From: Streptomyces parvus
GTDB lineage: Bacteria; Actinomycetota; Actinomycetes; Streptomycetales; Streptomycetaceae
Assembly: GCF_032121415.1 (NCBI RefSeq)
Contig: NZ_CP135079.1
Location: forward strand, 3,286,001 to 3,350,000
Direction: 5' to 3'
DNA length: 64,000 nucleotides
Shown here: one piece after another, positions 63,937 through 64,000 of the stretch
Numbering within the stretch: the stretch's first letter is position 1
How the letters are laid out: every line of letters begins with the position of its first letter
The notes under the pieces: model-generated
Seen by the model: the letters and a program-made list of their open reading frames with translations, nothing else
What the model was told of the DNA's origin: nothing
The model's database searches: none
Made by a program: the position numbers and the translations under genes

Positions 63937-64000
63937 ATGAGACTTCTCGTACGTGAGCGGCTGTTCGCCATCGGCGACGACTACTGGATCGAGGACGACG
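63937..64000 (+). CDS. LURP-one-related family protein (5' end only)
   Basis: Only the first 21 codons are in the window: MRLLVRERLFAIGDDYWIED and following. This opening matches the conserved start of LURP-one-related (tubby-like fold) proteins. GGGGGAA lies 9 nt before the ATG. It is divergent from the thioredoxin/NHL gene. Assignment rests on a short stretch. Confidence 0.6.
   Translation, partial: MRLLVRERLFAIGDDYWIEDD

Overview
The window is chromosomal DNA from a high-GC actinomycete, almost certainly a Streptomyces. This rests on the very high GC content, GC-biased third codon positions with long antisense shadow frames, several genes without a Shine-Dalgarno sequence whose -10 box lies 6-7 nt before the ATG, a DUF2630 gene, an AfsR/SARP regulator, a SpoIIE/HATPase phosphatase, and the intergenic repeat CCGTCC-GGCGCTTGA-GGACGG. 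Two perfect parS sites (GTTTCACGTGAAAC, near 38.2 and 47.4 kb) suggest the window lies in the origin-proximal core rather than in a chromosome arm. I see no rRNA, tRNA, CRISPR array, insertion sequence or prophage.

Layout. 1-9.4 kb is a cobalamin corrin-ring cluster: cobN (cut at the left edge, with a B12 riboswitch in its leader), then cobG, cobH, a fused cobIJ, cobK and cbiD. It mixes aerobic-type CobG/CobN with anaerobic-type CbiD. 9.5-13.8 kb holds a dihydrofolate-reductase-like protein, a flavoprotein, a two-gene cation/proton antiporter (TrkA-C subunit plus Kef-type channel) and a hemC.

13.9-26.3 kb is the most interesting region. A TerB protein, a PucR-type regulator with a twin operator, a YqiJ/NfeD-like membrane protein, a flotillin, a 1,705-residue AAA ATPase with a large N-terminal region, and a CASTOR/POLLUX-like two-TM channel with two nucleotide-binding domains lie side by side. 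They look like one membrane-associated stress module. A cluster of four Streptomyces repeats sits in its middle.

26.4-36.8 kb: an auxiliary trpS with an intact ribosome-mediated attenuator (leader peptide with tandem Trp codons plus terminator), a luciferase-like monooxygenase/FMN reductase pair, a universal stress protein, a large signalling ATPase, a DrrAB-type ABC exporter and another FMN reductase. 36.4-44.5 kb: membrane proteins, DUF2630, parS, an S4 RNA-binding protein, PhoX with a PHO box, a TerF-like vWA protein with a long repetitive linker, and a two-component system. 44.7-64 kb is conserved core: metG, an L,D-transpeptidase, aspS, a SpoIIE phosphatase, an AI-2E family transporter, pirin, SseB, an acyl-CoA dehydrogenase, an M18 aminopeptidase, DUF6458, a SARP regulator, a DUF4232 lipoprotein, a thioredoxin/NHL protein and the start of a LURP-one-related gene.
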